A stretch of DNA of 5,306 nt, taken from Spirochaetota bacterium. Its GTDB lineage: Bacteria; Spirochaetota; Spirochaetia; Treponematales; Breznakiellaceae. Both the position numbers and the translations under genes were made by a program. A model generated the notes under the pieces. That model ran no database searches and was not told the origin of the DNA. It was given only the letters and a program-made list of their open reading frames with translations. This document shows, one piece after another, positions 5,288 through 5,306 of the stretch (the first letter of the stretch is position 1; each line of letters begins with the position of its first letter). The stretch covers positions 1 through 5,306 of the forward strand of contig JAEWSV010000574.1 of NCBI GenBank assembly GCA_023398155.1. The letters run 5' to 3'.

Positions 5288-5306
5288 GGGGGGCTCCGGT
5301 CCTATG
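5288..5306 (+). other. Possible ribosome binding site and start codon of the next gene
   Basis: Twenty bases after the kinase stop, the window ends on an ATG (5304-5306). A G-run (5288-5293, preceded by AAA) lies ten bases before it and could act as a weak Shine-Dalgarno sequence. The short gap would put a following gene in the same operon as the kinase. No codon after the ATG is visible, so its identity, and even its being a gene, is unproven. Confidence 0.3.

Overview
The window is GC-rich (roughly 60 % by eye), densely packed bacterial DNA with six complete genes and no RNA gene, CRISPR array or insertion sequence. The best taxonomic guess is a spirochaete of the Treponema/Spirochaeta type. 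It rests on an Ala-rich repeat lipoprotein with a relaxed lipobox, translationally coupled to an exported protein that ends in an atypical LysM domain with an R-D-C-F-W-N-I-A core; I associate that arrangement with treponemes from memory. No rRNA or marker gene confirms it.

Layout from left to right. A ribonuclease HI gene (rnhA, +, 122-598) converges on a small PC4/YdbC-type single-stranded-DNA-binding gene (-, 617-850), with only 18 bp between the stops. The interval 851-1068 is a divergent control region with a good sigma70-like promoter in each direction. The rightward promoter drives a two-gene operon: a repeat lipoprotein (1069-2226), then an exported LysM protein (2223-3176), joined by a 4-bp ATGA overlap and a perfect AAGGAGG ribosome binding site. 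The LysM gene overlaps by 28 bp, tail to tail, a leftward Nudix hydrolase gene (3149-3706). A perfect 11-bp inverted repeat (3144-3154/3178-3188) brackets the overlap. A 68-bp divergent spacer (3707-3774) separates the Nudix gene from a rightward soluble sensor histidine kinase gene (3775-5283, GTG start). The kinase has a degenerate receiver-like domain, a PAS domain, a HisKA_2 domain and an HATPase domain. The window ends on an ATG that may start the next gene.

How the genes may work together. The lipoprotein and LysM protein are the one clear functional pair: same operon, coupled translation, both exported, and sharing an approximately 60-residue helical repeat. A lipid-anchored partner and a peptidoglycan-binding partner would suit a periplasmic envelope scaffold, but that role is inferred. 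RNase HI and the PC4-like protein both act on non-canonical nucleic-acid structures (RNA:DNA hybrids, ssDNA), though they are convergent and not co-transcribed. The Nudix enzyme and the kinase share only a divergent promoter region. I see no defence system or mobile element. The least explained parts are the lipoprotein/LysM pair, the inverted repeat across the gene overlap, and the kinase's pseudo-receiver.
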